Of a DNA stretch of 64,000 bases, positions 34,014 through 44,000 are shown piece after piece. Location: assembly GCA_902790625.1 (NCBI GenBank), contig CADASP010000002.1:62001-126000 (forward strand). Direction: 5' to 3'. Position numbers and translations under genes: made by a program. Position 1 is the stretch's first letter. The number at the start of each line of letters is the position of its first letter. This DNA is from an uncultured Prevotellaceae bacterium (GTDB lineage Bacteria; Bacteroidota; Bacteroidia; Bacteroidales; Bacteroidaceae). The notes under the pieces were generated by a model, which was given only the letters and a program-made list of their open reading frames with translations, searched no databases and was not told the origin of the DNA.

Positions 34014-35090
34014 TTATTTTTTATAATGTTTGTCGTAGAAACGTTTCTTCACCACGGTGCCAGGGAACACCTTCTTGCGTATCTGCACCTGCAGCGGGGT
34101 GCCCAGCTTGGCATAGCCGCTATTGACGAGGGCCATGCAGACGCTCTTGTCGCTGCTGATGGTGTGGTAGCCGGTGGTCACCTCGCCGATGGCCTCGCCT
34201 TCGGGGCTGAGCACGGTGTAGCCGTGGCGCGGTATGGCCTTGTCGGCCAACTCTATGCCCACCAGTTTGCGGGCCACTCCCTCCGTCTTCTGTTTCAGCA
34301 GGGCTTCCTTGCCCACGAACTCCTCCTTGTCGAGCTTGACGAAGATGCCAAGCCCCGCCATGATGGGCGAGATGTCCTGCGACAGCTCGTCGCCATAGAG
34401 GGGCAGTCCCACCTCGAAGCGCAGCGTGTCGCGACAGCCCAGTCCGCAGGGCTTGCAGCGCCCGCTCTGCATCAGCTTGTCCCAGCACTCATTAATATAT
34501 TCGGGCGAGGCATAGATTTCGAAGCCGTCTTCGCCAGTGTAGCCTGTACGCGAGATGATGATGTCGCCAATGGTCTTCACAGTGTAGAACTCCAGCTCGT
34601 TGCACGCCAGCCCCAGCACCTCCTCGACCACCTGCTCGGCCTGAGGTCCCTGTACGGCTATCTGTCCGTAGCCATCGCTCTGGTTCTGCAGGTCGATGTC
34701 GAAGCCCTGTGCCTGCCGCTGCATCCACTCCCAGTCCTTGTCGATGTTGGCGGCGTTGATGACGAGGAAGAAGTCCTGCTCGCCCATCTTGTAGACCAGC
34801 AGGTCGTCGACGGTGCCTCCATCGTCATAGCACATCATGCCATAGAAGATTTTGCCCACGGGGGCACCGCTGACATCGTTGGTGAAGATGTGCTGCACAT
34901 AGCGCTCGGCATCGTTGCCCCTGACGGTGACCTCGCCCATGTGGCTCACGTCGAAGACGCCACAGGCGGTGCGCACGGCCTGGTGCTCATCGGTGATGTT
35001 AGTGTACTGTATGGGCATGTCGAAGCCCGCAAAGGGTGACATCAAGGCACCCAGTGCCACGTGTTTGTCGTATAAACAGGTCTTTTTCAT
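34014..35090 (-). CDS. gcvT: aminomethyltransferase (glycine cleavage T protein)
   Basis: A 358-residue tetrahydrofolate-dependent enzyme that takes the aminomethyl group from GcvH to make methylene-THF and ammonia. Marks are MPIQYTNITDEHQAVRTACG (the last part of the folate region), VFDVSHMGEVTVRG, the ISRTGYTGEDGFEIYA motif, and the C-terminal GEVTTGYHT. It is 36 bases upstream of gcvH and 46 bases after lplA. No glycine riboswitch was found upstream. Confidence 0.96.
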   Translation of the reverse strand: MKKTCLYDKHVALGALMSPFAGFDMPIQYTNITDEHQAVRTACGVFDVSHMGEVTVRGNDAERYVQHIFTNDVSGAPVGKIFYGMMCYDDGGTVDDLLVYKMGEQDFFLVINAANIDKDWEWMQRQAQGFDIDLQNQSDGYGQIAVQGPQAEQVVEEVLGLACNELEFYTVKTIGDIIISRTGYTGEDGFEIYASPEYINECWDKLMQSGRCKPCGLGCRDTLRFEVGLPLYGDELSQDISPIMAGLGIFVKLDKEEFVGKEALLKQKTEGVARKLVGIELADKAIPRHGYTVLSPEGEAIGEVTTGYHTISSDKSVCMALVNSGYAKLGTPLQVQIRKKVFPGTVVKKRFYDKHYKK

Positions 35091-35136
35091 TTATATTTAG
35101 CGATTTAACGATATAACGGAATGACGATTCATTGTT

Positions 35137-35853
35137 TCACATTCTCTCGATGAACGCGGTGCTGAGATACTCCTGCTCCATCGCCTCGATGGCAGCCACG
35201 TCGGCCATGGTCAGGGGATGCTCGGTGGTGCACAGCGTGGTGCGGATGAAGTTCTTCAGATAGTCGATATCCACCGTGGTATGATTCTTCAGCAGGGTGA
35301 TGCGCTGTCGCACGCTCTCGATACCCTTCTGCTGCAACTTCTCCACGGAAGGCGTGATGGCCCCCAGCATGTGCTCCATGTTGGTGTCGTAGAGCAGGGT
35401 GCCATGCACGATGTTGCGCTCGGGCAGACGATAACAGGCCGTGCCGCTCACCTTCAGCCCATCGATGAGCACGTCGTTGTGGACAGTAGACACGGCCTCG
35501 ATGCCCAGCTTGCGAAGCACCAGGATGACCATGTTGAGGAAATGGTGGAACGCCAGCTGGCTGTTCTCCTCGCAGGTGACGAACGACAGCATCAGGTTGC
35601 CCCAGTCGGCATAGACGCACCCTCCCCCACTCTTCCGGCGGTACATGGCGATGCCGTTGCGCCGGCAATAGTCCACGTTCACCTCGCGCTCCAACTGCTG
35701 GTTGCGACCAAAGATGACGCTGGGTGCCACCTGCCAGAGAAAGAAACTGTCGGGTTCGTCGATATGGCGCGCTACGTACTCCTCCATAGCAAGATAGAAC
35801 GACAAACGTCGTTCTGCATGGGGGGTAGGCAGGGAGATGTACTTCATAGCCAT
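35137..35853 (-). CDS. lipoate--protein ligase (LplA family)
   Basis: A 238-residue BPL/LplA-fold enzyme, expected to adenylate lipoate and attach it to a lysine of an acceptor such as GcvH. Motifs are FLWQVAPSVIFGRNQQ, YRRKSGGGCVYAD (the RRxSGGG lipoate loop), HNDVLIDGLKVSGTA with the catalytic lysine, and HGTLLYDTN. It lacks the long C-terminal domain of E. coli LplA, as in many shorter ligases. As the first gene before gcvT, gcvH, gcvPA and gcvPB, it very probably serves this glycine cleavage system. Met at 35847 is an alternative start. Confidence 0.88.
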   Translation of the reverse strand: MAMKYISLPTPHAERRLSFYLAMEEYVARHIDEPDSFFLWQVAPSVIFGRNQQLEREVNVDYCRRNGIAMYRRKSGGGCVYADWGNLMLSFVTCEENSQLAFHHFLNMVILVLRKLGIEAVSTVHNDVLIDGLKVSGTACYRLPERNIVHGTLLYDTNMEHMLGAITPSVEKLQQKGIESVRQRITLLKNHTTVDIDYLKNFIRTTLCTTEHPLTMADVAAIEAMEQEYLSTAFIERM

Positions 35854-35876
35854 TCGATTCAGTTTGCAAATTTACT

Positions 35877-35884
35877 CATAAAAT
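35877..35884 (-). promoter_or_regulatory. -7 box of the lplA-gcv operon
   Basis: TAAATTTG on the minus strand, 24 bases upstream of the lplA start; a good match to the TAnnTTTG box. Confidence 0.6.
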
Positions 35885-36278
35885 ATGTAACCGCCAAACG
35901 ATTTCCTAAAAATATTTCGACCTATAGGGTTGGAAACGAGAACCAATCCACATATGGAGCTTTTTTCCCCACTGTAGGGCGTTAGCTTGTCTAACGCCGC
36001 ACACCTCACACCACGCACTCGGAAAGGAATAACACAAGGAAATTCCCTACAACGAGGGCGAAGCTTTCTAAAGCATATCCCATTGAAAACCACCCCAGCA
36101 TGATAATGGCTAATTATAATAAACTTAGGTTAGGAATCGGTCCGTGGCGTTTTTTCGTCTGCACATGGAAAAGGAAAAACTGGCGTGGGCGGATTTCTCG
36201 GCGCATTCCCCCATTGGCGAAAAGCGTAGGCTTGCAGAAAAAAACAGGATTTGTTGCGATTATTCTCTTTTTTTTTCG
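35885..36278. other. intergenic region between lplA and parC
   Basis: About 390 bases. A 7-bp hairpin GCGTTAG/CTAACGC is at 35979-35997. No gene, riboswitch or repeat of the other families was recognised. Confidence 0.5.
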
Positions 36279-36286
36279 TACCTTTG
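36279..36286 (+). promoter_or_regulatory. -7 box of parC
   Basis: TACCTTTG, with TTG at 36254-36256 about 22 bases upstream. It lies 24 bases before the ATG at 36311 and downstream of the longer in-frame start at 36251, which it helps to exclude. Confidence 0.7.
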
Positions 36287-36310
36287 CAGCAACAAAAACC
36301 TTCACTCCCC

Positions 36311-39145
36311 ATGGACGACGAAATAAAGGACGAGAACTTAGAAGAAAAAGAATCGTGGACCGAGGAAAGCGAGAGCGATTCACCCGAACAGCCCGAAGGG
36401 CACTCCGACTATCATCCCGTTAGCCGCTTCGACGCCGCCGCCGTGCACCATCTGAGCGGTATGTACCAGAACTGGTTTCTTGACTATGCCTCGTATGTGA
36501 TACTGGAACGCGCCGTGCCCCACATCGAAGACGGCCTGAAGCCCGTGCAGCGCCGCATCCTGCACTCGATGAAGCGCATGGACGACGGCCGCTACAACAA
36601 GGTGGCCAATATTGTAGGCTACACCATGCAGTTCCACCCCCATGGCGACGCCTCCATCGGCGACGCCTTGGTGCAGCTGGGTCAAAAGGACTTGCTCATC
36701 GACACGCAGGGCAACTGGGGCAACATCCTCACCGGCGACCGCGCCGCCGCGCCCCGATATATCGAGGCCCGTCTGTCGAAGTTCGCCCTCGACACTGTGT
36801 TCAACCCCAAGACCACCGAATGGCAATTGTCATACGATGGCCGCAACAAGGAGCCTATCACGCTGCCCGTGAAGTTCCCCCTGCTGCTGAGCCAAGGTGC
36901 CGAGGGCATCGCCGTGGGCCTCAGCTCAAAGATTCTTCCACACAACTTTTGCGAACTCTGCGATGCTGCCATCAGCTATCTGCACGGCCAGGAGTTCCAC
37001 CTCTATCCCGACTTCCAGACGGGCGGCTCTATCGACGTGTCGAAGTATAACGATGGCCAGCGGGGCGGCTCGCTGAAAGTGCGTGCCAAGATTGAGAAGC
37101 TCGACCAGAAGACGCTCGTCATCCGCGAGCTGCCGTTCACCAAGACCGTCAGCACCCTCTGCGAGAGCATCACCAAGGCCATCGAGAAGGGGAAGATCAA
37201 AGCCCGCCACGTTGACGACCTCACCTCGGCGCAGGTGGAGATACTGGTGCACCTGTCACCCGGCGTGAGCAGCGACAAGACCATCGACGCCCTCTACGCC
37301 TTCACAGACTGCGAAATCAGCATCTCGCCCAACTGCTGCGTCATCAAGGACCAGAAGCCGCAGTTCCTCACCGTGAGCGACGTGCTCATCCACAGCACCG
37401 AGCGCACCAAGGACCTCATACGCCAGGAGCTGGAGATACGCCGCAACGAGCTGCTGGAGCAGCTGCACTTCCAAAGCCTGGAGAAGATTTTCATCGAGGA
37501 GCGCATCTACAAAGACCGCAAGTTTGAGGAAGCCCCCAACGTGGACAAGGTCTGCGAGCACATCGACGACCGTCTGACGCCCTACTACCCCACCCTGGTG
37601 CGCGAGGTGACTAAGGACGACATCCTGCGCCTGCTGGAAATCAAGATGCAGCGCATACTGAAGTTCAACAAGGAGAAGGCCGACGAGCTGATGGCCCGCA
37701 TCAAGGCCGAGATTGAAGACATCGACCGCGACCTGGCCAACCTCACCGAGGTCACCGCCGGCTGGTTCCAGTTCCTCAAAGACAAGTACGGCAGCCAGCA
37801 CCCGCGACTGACCGAAATAAAGAACTTCGATACCATCGAGGCCAGCAAGGTGGCCGAGGCCAACCAGAAGCTCTACGTGAACCGCCAGGAGGGCTTCATC
37901 GGCACCGGACTGAAGAAAGACGAGTTTGTGTGCAACTGCAGCGACATCGACGACATCATCATCTTCTACCGCGACGGTAAGTACAAGGTGGTGCGCGTGG
38001 CCGAAAAGCTCTTCGTGGGCAAGAACATTCTGCATGTGGCGGTGTTCAAGAAGAACGACTCGCGTACTATATATAATGTGGTGTATCGCGACGGCAAGAA
38101 CGGCCCCTGCTACATGAAGCGTTTCAACATCACCGGCATCACCCGCGACCGCGAGAACGACCTGACGCAGGGCGCCCCCGGCAGCCGCGTGCTCTACTTC
38201 ACCGCCAACCCCAACGGCGAGGCCGAGGTGATCAAGGTGACGCTCGACGCCAGCGTGCAATCACAGAACAAGCGGGCCAACATCTTCCTGGAGCGCTCCT
38301 TTGCCGACATCTCCATCAAAGGGCGCGCCTCGAAGGGCAACCTGCTCACCAAGAAGTCTGTACACCGCATCACCCTGAAAGCGCAGGGACACTCCACGCT
38401 GGGCGGGCGCATGGTGTGGTTCGACCCCGACGTGAACCGCCTGAACTACGACGAGCACGGACGACTGCTGGGAGAGTTCTTCGACGACGACCAGATCCTC
38501 GTCGTGCTGCCCAACGGCGACTTCTACCTCACCAACTTCGACTTGAACAACCACTACGAGGACAGCTTCCTGCGCATCGAGAAGTACCAGCCCGACAAGG
38601 TGTGGACGGCGGTGCTCTTCGATGCCGACAACCAAGGCTACCCCTACCTGAAGCGTTTCCTCATGGAAGGCTCCAAGCGCAAGCAGAACTTTGTGGGCGA
38701 CAACCCGCAGTCGCGCTTAGTGCTGGTCAGCGACCAGGTCTACCCGCTCATCCGCGTCAGCTACGGCGGCAAGGACGCAAGCCGACCCACCGACGACATC
38801 GATGCCGAGCAGTTCATCACCGTAAAAAGCTTCAAGGCCAAGGGCAAGCGTCTCAGCACCTACGAAATAGAGAGCATCACCGAGCTGGAGCCAGCGAGGA
38901 TGCCCGAAGTAGCAGAAGAGGAGGAAGCACCATCGTCCCCATCCCCAGAGGATGCCGAGCAGCCCAGAAAACCCGACCAATCCAACCAGTCTGAAAAATC
39001 TGAAAAATCAGAAAACTCCGACAAATCCAACAAATCTGAAAACTCTGAAAACTCCGAAAACTCTGAAAACTCCGACAAACCAGATAAGCCCGACCACCCC
39101 CTCATCATCGACGAGAAGACGGGGCAGCTCAGCTTCGACTTCTAA
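36311..39145 (+). CDS. DNA topoisomerase IV subunit A-like protein (ParC/GyrA family)
   Basis: A 944-residue type IIA topoisomerase breakage-reunion subunit. The quinolone-region motif [17 protein letters not shown] and the catalytic Tyr150 in [14 protein letters not shown] are clear. A coiled-coil DNA-binding segment follows (about 390-500), then a beta-propeller-like C-terminal domain with degenerate blades ([32 protein letters not shown]). This closely fits the second GyrA paralogue of Bacteroidales, which is annotated as ParC; the partner ParE/GyrB gene is not here. The last 60 residues are a low-complexity Ser-Glu-Asn-Lys repeat ([18 protein letters not shown] type) ending in TGQLSFDF. 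Confidence 0.9.
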   Translation: MDDEIKDENLEEKESWTEESESDSPEQPEGHSDYHPVSRFDAAAVHHLSGMYQNWFLDYASYVILERAVPHIEDGLKPVQRRILHSMKRMDDGRYNKVANIVGYTMQFHPHGDASIGDALVQLGQKDLLIDTQGNWGNILTGDRAAAPRYIEARLSKFALDTVFNPKTTEWQLSYDGRNKEPITLPVKFPLLLSQGAEGIAVGLSSKILPHNFCELCDAAISYLHGQEFHLYPDFQTGGSIDVSKYNDGQRGGSLKVRAKIEKLDQKTLVIRELPFTKTVSTLCESITKAIEKGKIKARHVDDLTSAQVEILVHLSPGVSSDKTIDALYAFTDCEISISPNCCVIKDQKPQFLTVSDVLIHSTERTKDLIRQELEIRRNELLEQLHFQSLEKIFIEERIYKDRKFEEAPNVDKVCEHIDDRLTPYYPTLVREVTKDDILRLLEIKMQRILKFNKEKADELMARIKAEIEDIDRDLANLTEVTAGWFQFLKDKYGSQHPRLTEIKNFDTIEASKVAEANQKLYVNRQEGFIGTGLKKDEFVCNCSDIDDIIIFYRDGKYKVVRVAEKLFVGKNILHVAVFKKNDSRTIYNVVYRDGKNGPCYMKRFNITGITRDRENDLTQGAPGSRVLYFTANPNGEAEVIKVTLDASVQSQNKRANIFLERSFADISIKGRASKGNLLTKKSVHRITLKAQGHSTLGGRMVWFDPDVNRLNYDEHGRLLGEFFDDDQILVVLPNGDFYLTNFDLNNHYEDSFLRIEKYQPDKVWTAVLFDADNQGYPYLKRFLMEGSKRKQNFVGDNPQSRLVLVSDQVYPLIRVSYGGKDASRPTDDIDAEQFITVKSFKAKGKRLSTYEIESITELEPARMPEVAEEEEAPSSPSPEDAEQPRKPDQSNQSEKSEKSENSDKSNKSENSENSENSENSDKPDKPDHPLIIDEKTGQLSFDF
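38989..39085 (+). repeat. in-frame tandem repeat in the ParC tail
   Basis: Repeats of nine and fifteen bases built on TCTGAAAAC/TCCGAAAAC/TCCGACAAA encode Ser-Glu-Asn/Lys units. Such tracts can change in copy number while keeping frame. Confidence 0.85.
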
Positions 39146-39162
39146 CAATACGGCTTCATCGT

Positions 39163-39987
39163 ATGAAGAAAACCATTCTCCTCACCATCAGCCTGCTCCC
39201 GTGCCTTGCCATGGCCCAGTCGAGCTATCAGATTGGCGCAGGCCCAACACACATCCTCGACACCTATCTGTCGCAAGAGAAGTTCAGCGGCACCGGCACC
39301 ACCTTCCTCACCATCAGCGAGCGTCGCAAGGCCATCGAAGTGCAGGAACTTGACGGCGACGGCAGCCGGATGCTCATCCCCAGCAAGTGGTCGACAGTGG
39401 TGCAGAACCAGCTGAGCCTGAGCGTCGACGAGGACCGCGCCGGCCATGAGTCGACGATGGAAGGCACCTACAACTTCATGCTGGGGCGCTATCGCCGTTG
39501 GCTGCTGGCTGCCGACGAGCAGCTTCAGCTTCAAGCCGGTGCGCTGGCCAACGTGGGCGTGGGGTTCATCTACAACACCCGCAACAGCAACAACCCTGCC
39601 CAGGCTCGCGTGGGGCTGCAGCTCATGCCGTCGGCCATCGCCACCTGGCGCTTCCGCCTCTTCGGTGAGCACGCCATGGCCCGGCTGGGCAAGGCCGCCC
39701 TGCGCTACGAACTCGACCTGCCCTTGGTGGGCCTCGCCTTCAGCCCCAACTACGGGCAGAGCTACTACGAAATCTTCACACAGGACAACTACGACCACAA
39801 CGTGGTGCCCACCACCTTCGTCTCGGCCCCCACCTTCCGCCAGCAACTCACGCTGACGCAAGGCATCAGCCGCAGCCTGAAGCTCTCGGTGGGCTATCTG
39901 GGCGACTATCAGCAGCTGCGGGTGAACAAGCTGAAGCAGCACGTGGTCATCCATCGCCTCATGCTTGGCCTCTCAAAGGCGTTCTGA
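39163..39987 (+). CDS. DUF3316 family secreted/outer-membrane protein
   Basis: A 274-residue protein with a signal peptide ([19 protein letters not shown]) and alternating polar/hydrophobic strands consistent with a small outer-membrane beta-barrel. It matches DUF3316 by [37 protein letters not shown]. The family is restricted to Bacteroidetes and has no assigned role. It is 17 bases downstream of parC and may share its transcript. Confidence 0.8.
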   Translation: MKKTILLTISLLPCLAMAQSSYQIGAGPTHILDTYLSQEKFSGTGTTFLTISERRKAIEVQELDGDGSRMLIPSKWSTVVQNQLSLSVDEDRAGHESTMEGTYNFMLGRYRRWLLAADEQLQLQAGALANVGVGFIYNTRNSNNPAQARVGLQLMPSAIATWRFRLFGEHAMARLGKAALRYELDLPLVGLAFSPNYGQSYYEIFTQDNYDHNVVPTTFVSAPTFRQQLTLTQGISRSLKLSVGYLGDYQQLRVNKLKQHVVIHRLMLGLSKAF

Positions 39988-40063
39988 GGGCGGCAGCTAT
40001 TTCGACAGTGTATAAATTGAGAAAAAAAATACTCTAAAATTATGAAGATTCAGAAAATGTGCG

Positions 40064-40071
40064 TATCTTTG
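40064..40071 (+). promoter_or_regulatory. -7 box of the ferredoxin gene
   Basis: TATCTTTG, about 50 bases upstream of the ferredoxin ATG. No -33 TTTG was found at the usual distance. Confidence 0.6.
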
Positions 40072-40122
40072 CATCACCAAAATTAAGTATTAACAAACCA
40101 TTTAAAAACAAAACAGAGAATT

Positions 40123-40293
40123 ATGGCATACGTTATTGGCGACGACTGTATCTCTTGCGGTACATGTCAGGGTGAGTGCCCCGTTGAGGCTATTTCCGAG
40201 GGCGCAGATAAGTACGTAATCGACGCTGATGCTTGCACCGAGTGCGGCACTTGCGCCAGTGTTTGTCCGTCAGAGGCCATCAGCCTGGGCTAA
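40123..40293 (+). CDS. 2[4Fe-4S] ferredoxin
   Basis: A 56-residue clostridial-type ferredoxin. Two cluster motifs are present in full: CISCGTCQGECP and CTECGTCASVCP, eight cysteines in all, with acidic residues between. It serves as a low-potential electron carrier, for example for pyruvate:ferredoxin oxidoreductase. An A-rich leader precedes the ATG (AAACAGAGAATT). It has its own -7 box and its own terminator (40325-40352), so it is a single-gene unit. Confidence 0.95.
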   Translation: MAYVIGDDCISCGTCQGECPVEAISEGADKYVIDADACTECGTCASVCPSEAISLG

Positions 40294-40324
40294 AGCACAC
40301 CACAGCTTCATAAACCAAAACCGA

Positions 40325-40352
40325 GGGGCATCCATGTCGATGCCCCTTTTTT
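40325..40352 (+). terminator. terminator of the ferredoxin gene
   Basis: An 8-bp stem GGGGCATC/GATGCCCC (40325-40332 with 40339-40346) followed by six T. Confidence 0.88.
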
Positions 40353-40380
40353 GTGGCTTGACGACAACACTGAAGCATCA

Positions 40381-40411
40381 AAAAGGGGGGCACCCTTGCG
40401 GATGTCCCCCA
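40381..40411 (-). terminator. terminator of rplS
   Basis: On the minus strand an 11-bp stem with G-U pairs (40386-40396 with 40401-40411) and GCAA loop is followed by TTTTT, 21 bases after the rplS stop. Confidence 0.82.
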
Positions 40412-40431
40412 GCTTTTCTTTCTGAGATTTC

Positions 40432-40824
40432 TTAGTCCTCCTTCTTCATGGCTACGCGGCGCTCCTTGATGCGAGCAGCCTTGCCAGTGAGCTTGCGCAG
40501 GTAGTAGAGCTTGGCGCGGCGCACCTTGCCATACTTGTTCACCTCGATGCTGTCGATATTGGGCGACTCCAATGGGAAGATTCGCTCCACACCCACGGTT
40601 CCCGACATCTTGCGAACGGTGAAACGCTTCTTCTCGCCATGGCCGCAGATCTTGATGACCACGCCACGATAGAGCTGAACGCGCTCCTTAGAACCCTCAA
40701 TGATTTTGTAACCAACGGTGATGGTGTCGCCAGGTTGGAAATCCTCAAACTTCTTGCCGGCTTCCTTTGCCTTGGCACGATTGCTGGTTGCAAATGCTTC
40801 CTCAGCAACTTTAATCAGATCCAT
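40432..40824 (-). CDS. rplS: 50S ribosomal protein L19
   Basis: A 130-residue ribosomal protein at the 30S-50S interface. The core [22 protein letters not shown], the family signature [39 protein letters not shown] and [20 protein letters not shown] all match L19. The C-terminal extension (RVAMKKED) is basic then acidic. It stands alone here, with a promoter box at 40922-40953 and a terminator at 40381-40411. Confidence 0.97.
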   Translation of the reverse strand: MDLIKVAEEAFATSNRAKAKEAGKKFEDFQPGDTITVGYKIIEGSKERVQLYRGVVIKICGHGEKKRFTVRKMSGTVGVERIFPLESPNIDSIEVNKYGKVRRAKLYYLRKLTGKAARIKERRVAMKKED

Positions 40825-40921
40825 TTTTTGTAACGGTTTTAATAATGATGTTGTCTTGTCATGCGCAACATAGCGGGCAACTCTCCTATCTTCCCACCAT
40901 CGGTTACGCCGAAAGCGGGTG

Positions 40922-40953
40922 CAAAGGTACTACTTTTTTCCCGTCTGGCCAAA
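40922..40953 (-). promoter_or_regulatory. promoter of rplS
   Basis: Minus-strand TACCTTTG (40922-40929) with TTTG at 40950-40953, 20 bases apart. The leader is about 90 bases; no structured element was recognised in it. Confidence 0.75.
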
Positions 40954-41020
40954 GATTTTAGCCATTTTTTTCTTCGAACCCGGTTCTTGGCTGCCATTTC
41001 ACGCCGTCGCCACCCCATTC

Positions 41021-44000
41021 TTACTGGTTGCCGCTCAAGATGATGTTCAGCACGGCAGCAGCATCGGCGATGCTGATGACACCGTCGCCATTGGCATCGG
41101 CAGCACCATCGTCGAAGTTGGCGGGAGCATTGCCGAGGATGTAGTCCACAATGGCCAGGACATCGTTGATGTCGATGAGTTCATCGCCGTTGGCGTTGTA
41201 CTGCTCAACGATTTGGAAGTCACTCCATACGGCGGAGTTGGCATAGCTTGCCTTGGTGCCGACTGGTACGTAGAGCGTGGCACCAAGTGCTATATTATTG
41301 AAAACATGAGGATAATTAGCCAACGACAATGGAGTCTGCCAGTAGACATAGACCTTAGAAACGCCCGATGATGCAAAAGCGAAATTATCAATCGTCTCCA
41401 CAGTCGAAGGAATGCTGATGCTCTGTAATGCTCCACAATCACCAAAAGCGGCATATCCAATGGTCTCCAAGCCTTCGTTGAGTTTGACTTGCTGCAAGTT
41501 CGCACATTGTTGGAAAGCTGATGACGACACCACCTTCAGCGTGGAGGGGAGCTCAACGCTTGTCAGACCTGCACATTGTTCGAATGCGCTTTCTCCTATG
41601 GTCTCCAAGCCCTCAGGCAAGAAGTCCAACGTCAGCATGTTGTCGCAGCTGAAGAAGGCGTTCTTGCCGATTGTGGTGATGGTGTTAGGAAGGTTGACGG
41701 TTTGCAACGTGGGGTGTGCTCTAAAAGCATTTTCAGCAATCTTTATCACTGGGAACGCCAAGTTATTATAGACTTTACTCGATTCGATGTCGACAGATGT
41801 GGCCTGTTGATCATACATTCCGATAACCTCGGCCCAGTATTCCTCCGTAGCATCTTCATGGAGGCGGTAGCGGACCAGATGGGGACCACCAGCAATCTCC
41901 TGTGTAGCCACATCAATGTTAAAATCGCCCCAGTAGGAATCACTACTATAGGCTTCCTTCTTACCAAAAGGAACTTTCAGCGTGATGCCGCTATGAGTGG
42001 GGAATGGATCGACGCCATCAGGCATCGGGAAAGGTGTCTGCCAGCGCACGGTGACAGAATTCAGACTACTTGTGACGCCTTCTGGCACTCCAAAAGCTTT
42101 GTCGCCAATGCTCTCCACCGACTGAAGAATACTGAGAGTCTCTATCTTCGGGCAATTATAGAATGCCTTGGTTCCTATGGTCTTCAAATCTCCGCCATAA
42201 AACGACACTGAGCTCAATTCGCTACACGAGGCAAAGGCCATATCGCCAATGGATCCTATGCCTTCGTAAATGAAGGCCTTCTGGATGGTAGGAATCTGAG
42301 AAACGAAACCTTGTACAAGGTTTGGATGGGTTGGATCACAACGAACAACAAGCTCGAACAGACCACTGTCATTGAAAGCCCCCGCGCCTATCGACCTCAA
42401 ATTGGAAGATACAGTCAGTGTCCGTAGGCCTGTGCATCCATTGAAAGCTGCCTGGCCAATGGTCGTCACGCTCGCAAGAAGGGTGACCTTGGCTATATCA
42501 GTACGATCCTTGAATGCATCGGCGGCAATGGTGGTCACTGGGAACGACATGGACAAATAGTCCGTGGTAGAAAGGATGTAGATTTCGTTAATGGTTACGT
42601 GATCGTCAAGGCCTATGACCTCGGCCCAATTCTCTTCTTCCGTAGCACCTACATGCAGACGATAACGGACGTTCTGGTTGTCGACGATTTCAGCCGTTTC
42701 AGGCATGACGATGTTTCCAAATAAGCCCCAGTAATCGTGGGCCTGATAGACAGGTCTCAGTCCGAAGGGCACATGGAGGGTGATGCCACTCTTGTCAGTT
42801 GGGAAGGGATCACTTTGTGTGCTGACATTATCAGGAACAGACCACCAACTCACCGTCACGTCGGTCAAGTTGGAGCAGTTAAAGGCCTGAGCACCCAGCG
42901 AAGTGACACTCTCAGGAATATCTACTTGAGTGAGGCTGGTACAGTACTCGAAACTGGAAGGGCCTATCGTAGTAAGACCATTGGGTAAGGATACTGTCGA
43001 AAGGCTGTTGCAGCCTATAAAGGCATTTTCGCCAATGGCTGTGACGCCACTGGTCGTCAGCGACACCATTTGTTGGCAGTTCTTGAATAGATTATCAGCG
43101 ATGGTGGTGTTCGTTTCATGCGCATCTATGCTGACGCTTAAACTACCGCAGCCTGAGAAGGTGCCCTCACCAATACTCGTAGTGGTGGTGTACATCGTCA
43201 AATTTATCAGGTTCGAGCACGCCTGAAAAGCATAGTCGCCTATCGATGTCAATGTAGTAGGCAACTCAACAGCTTCCAGCGAGGGCATCCCATGGAAGGA
43301 AAACTTGCCAATGCTGGCGATACCTTCGCTAACGACCACCTTGCTGATGCCTAACAGATTATCATAATAACTATCGGGCACGCTGAAATTGTTTCCTTCG
43401 GGATAGATAGTAAGCGTGGGCAGCGCCTCATCGCCGCCAGCAGCAGCGAAGGAATTAGGTTCCACCGACGTTGTAATGAAAAGGCCAATATTCTCCAAGG
43501 CAGGGCAGAACTGGAATGCTCCTTGTCCAATGCTTGACACGTTCTTGGGAAATGAGATTTCTTTCAGACTGGTACAATACTGGAAAGCACACACACCTAT
43601 TGAAAGTTCACTATCATCATTGATATTAATATTCTTCAAATCAGAACACCGCCCGAAAGCTCCTTCTCCAACAGCTGTCACGCCACTATTGATATTCACT
43701 TTGGTTAGCGAGCTGACGTTAGAAAAAAGATCATTCGCTATATCCTTGTGCTCTCCCTGTGAACTATTGACATCCACAATGAAATTGGAGGTTACGTTAA
43801 GGGCATCAGAGACGATACTACGCACGCTGGTCGTCAGTTCCAATCTGTAGAAAGAACTACAACCACTGAATGCATCGCTGCAAACAGCCGTGATGCCATC
43901 GGCCAGGACAACCTTGCCCACGCATTCGCAATTCTGCATCAGGCCATCGGCTACGGTGGTAACATTGTCCGAAGGCTTGATGGTATAAGTCACATTGTCA

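Noticed and set aside
35091..36278. Glycine riboswitch or lipoate-responsive leader before the gcv operon
   Set aside because: No tandem aptamer-like structure could be recognised upstream of gcvT or lplA.
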